A stretch of DNA of 64,000 nucleotides from Zygaena filipendulae (lineage: Eukaryota > Arthropoda > Insecta > Lepidoptera > Zygaenidae), in the NCBI GenBank assembly GCA_907165275.2, contig OU015662.1:10795501-10859500 (forward strand). Reading direction: 5' to 3'. This document shows positions 63,458 to 64,000 of the stretch, in pieces. Position 1 is the first letter of the stretch. Every line of letters begins with the position of its first letter. A program made the translations under genes and the position numbers. Under the pieces are notes generated by a model, which did not search any database, was not told where the DNA came from, and saw only the letters and a program-made list of their open reading frames with translations.

Positions 63458-64000
63458 GTTTTCATTACATTACAAATACATAGGTATTTTCGCAACAGTT
63501 CGCAATCTATATTTCCTTAGTTCCGTTTTTTTATTTTTTTATTTTACTGGTCTATTTATTATTATCAATTGAAGTAGGTAGATCTAAACATTTTAAACAC
63601 CGTACCGTATAGTGTAGTTGTCGAAACATTGTAAAAGCAGCTTAGCATACCTACGGTAGTATCTCTAAGTAGTTTGTGCATAGCATACGCTTACCTAATA
63701 CTAGTGGTGGCTACATGCTTTACTTGCTTGATTTTTTTTCCTAGTCAAAAAAAAATATTTACTGTACATCTCGCTTATACCTATATATATCAGCTTAACT
63801 AATACTAGTGGTGGCTACATACTTTACTCGTTTGATTTTTTTTCTTGTCTAAAAAATATTTACTGTACATTTAAATACCGCTTAATTATTATACTTAGCT
63901 TCCTAAATTGAGCTTGTTGGCTATTTATAACACTACCTACCCTAAATTTTTTTATCTATCTTTGGCCAATTATAGCACTAATTTTGTATTGTTTTGCTTA
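63458..64000. other. Continuation of the interrupted leader, with a tandem duplication
   Basis: After the second GTTTT the AT-rich leader resumes. A block of about 75 bp containing ctaatactagtggtggctac and ttactgtacat occurs at 63695 and again 104 bp later at 63799, with a few substitutions. No frame is recognised before the window ends. Confidence 0.5.

Overview
The window is nuclear DNA from an insect, almost certainly a moth or butterfly (Lepidoptera). The reasons are intron-containing genes of animal families, AT-rich non-coding sequence with GC-rich coding exons, and many copies of dispersed repeats with a style I know from Lepidoptera (cores such as GCGGTTTCACCCGCG, a tRNA-derived SINE, and the AACCGACTTCC motif). 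The species cannot be named from this sequence alone.

Four host genes can be read. (1) 9212-8746 (-): the first three coding exons of a MAX-dimerisation (Mad/MXD/MXI1-type) repressor, including a 30-nt microexon; the rest of its bHLH-zipper exons are not visible and probably lie beyond the left edge. (2) 15461-13107 (-): four exons of a DALRD3 orthologue, with the short terminal exon not found. (3) 18569-19585 (+): a single-exon DNAJC25, an ER membrane J-protein, divergent from DALRD3. (4) 57164-32903 (-): a five-exon Popeye-domain (POPDC/Bves) cAMP-binding membrane protein of 350 codons spread over 24 kb. I joined its exons by phase and splice sites, and the sum is in frame.

The remainder is mostly mobile-element sequence. 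Right side: a complete Copia retrotransposon (59088-63457, -) with two identical 183-bp LTRs, a 5-bp target duplication (GTTTT), a half-tRNA-iMet-type primer site and a purine tract. Its gag-pol frame is broken by one early stop. It sits inside the leader of what looks like a second LTR retrotransposon (LTR about 57898-58741, TGGCGCCC primer site). Middle: Popeye introns loaded with MITEs, a hAT-type element with a perfect 8-bp duplication, a mariner-type MITE, a LINE 3' end, tRNA SINEs and many copies of one dispersed repeat. Left: a Harbinger-derived MITE with a transposase fragment, a 2.4-kb imperfect palindrome filling the DALRD3-DNAJC25 divergent intergenic region, and a 2,142-bp element at 22266-24407 with perfect 109-bp terminal inverted repeats and a TAGGG duplication that I cannot assign to a known superfamily.

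The genes do not form an operon-like pathway. The most unusual material is in the unclassified inverted-repeat elements and in the 236-bp MITE family that shows 4-bp target duplications. Splice sites, TIRs and duplications were read by eye; no alignment or database search was run.
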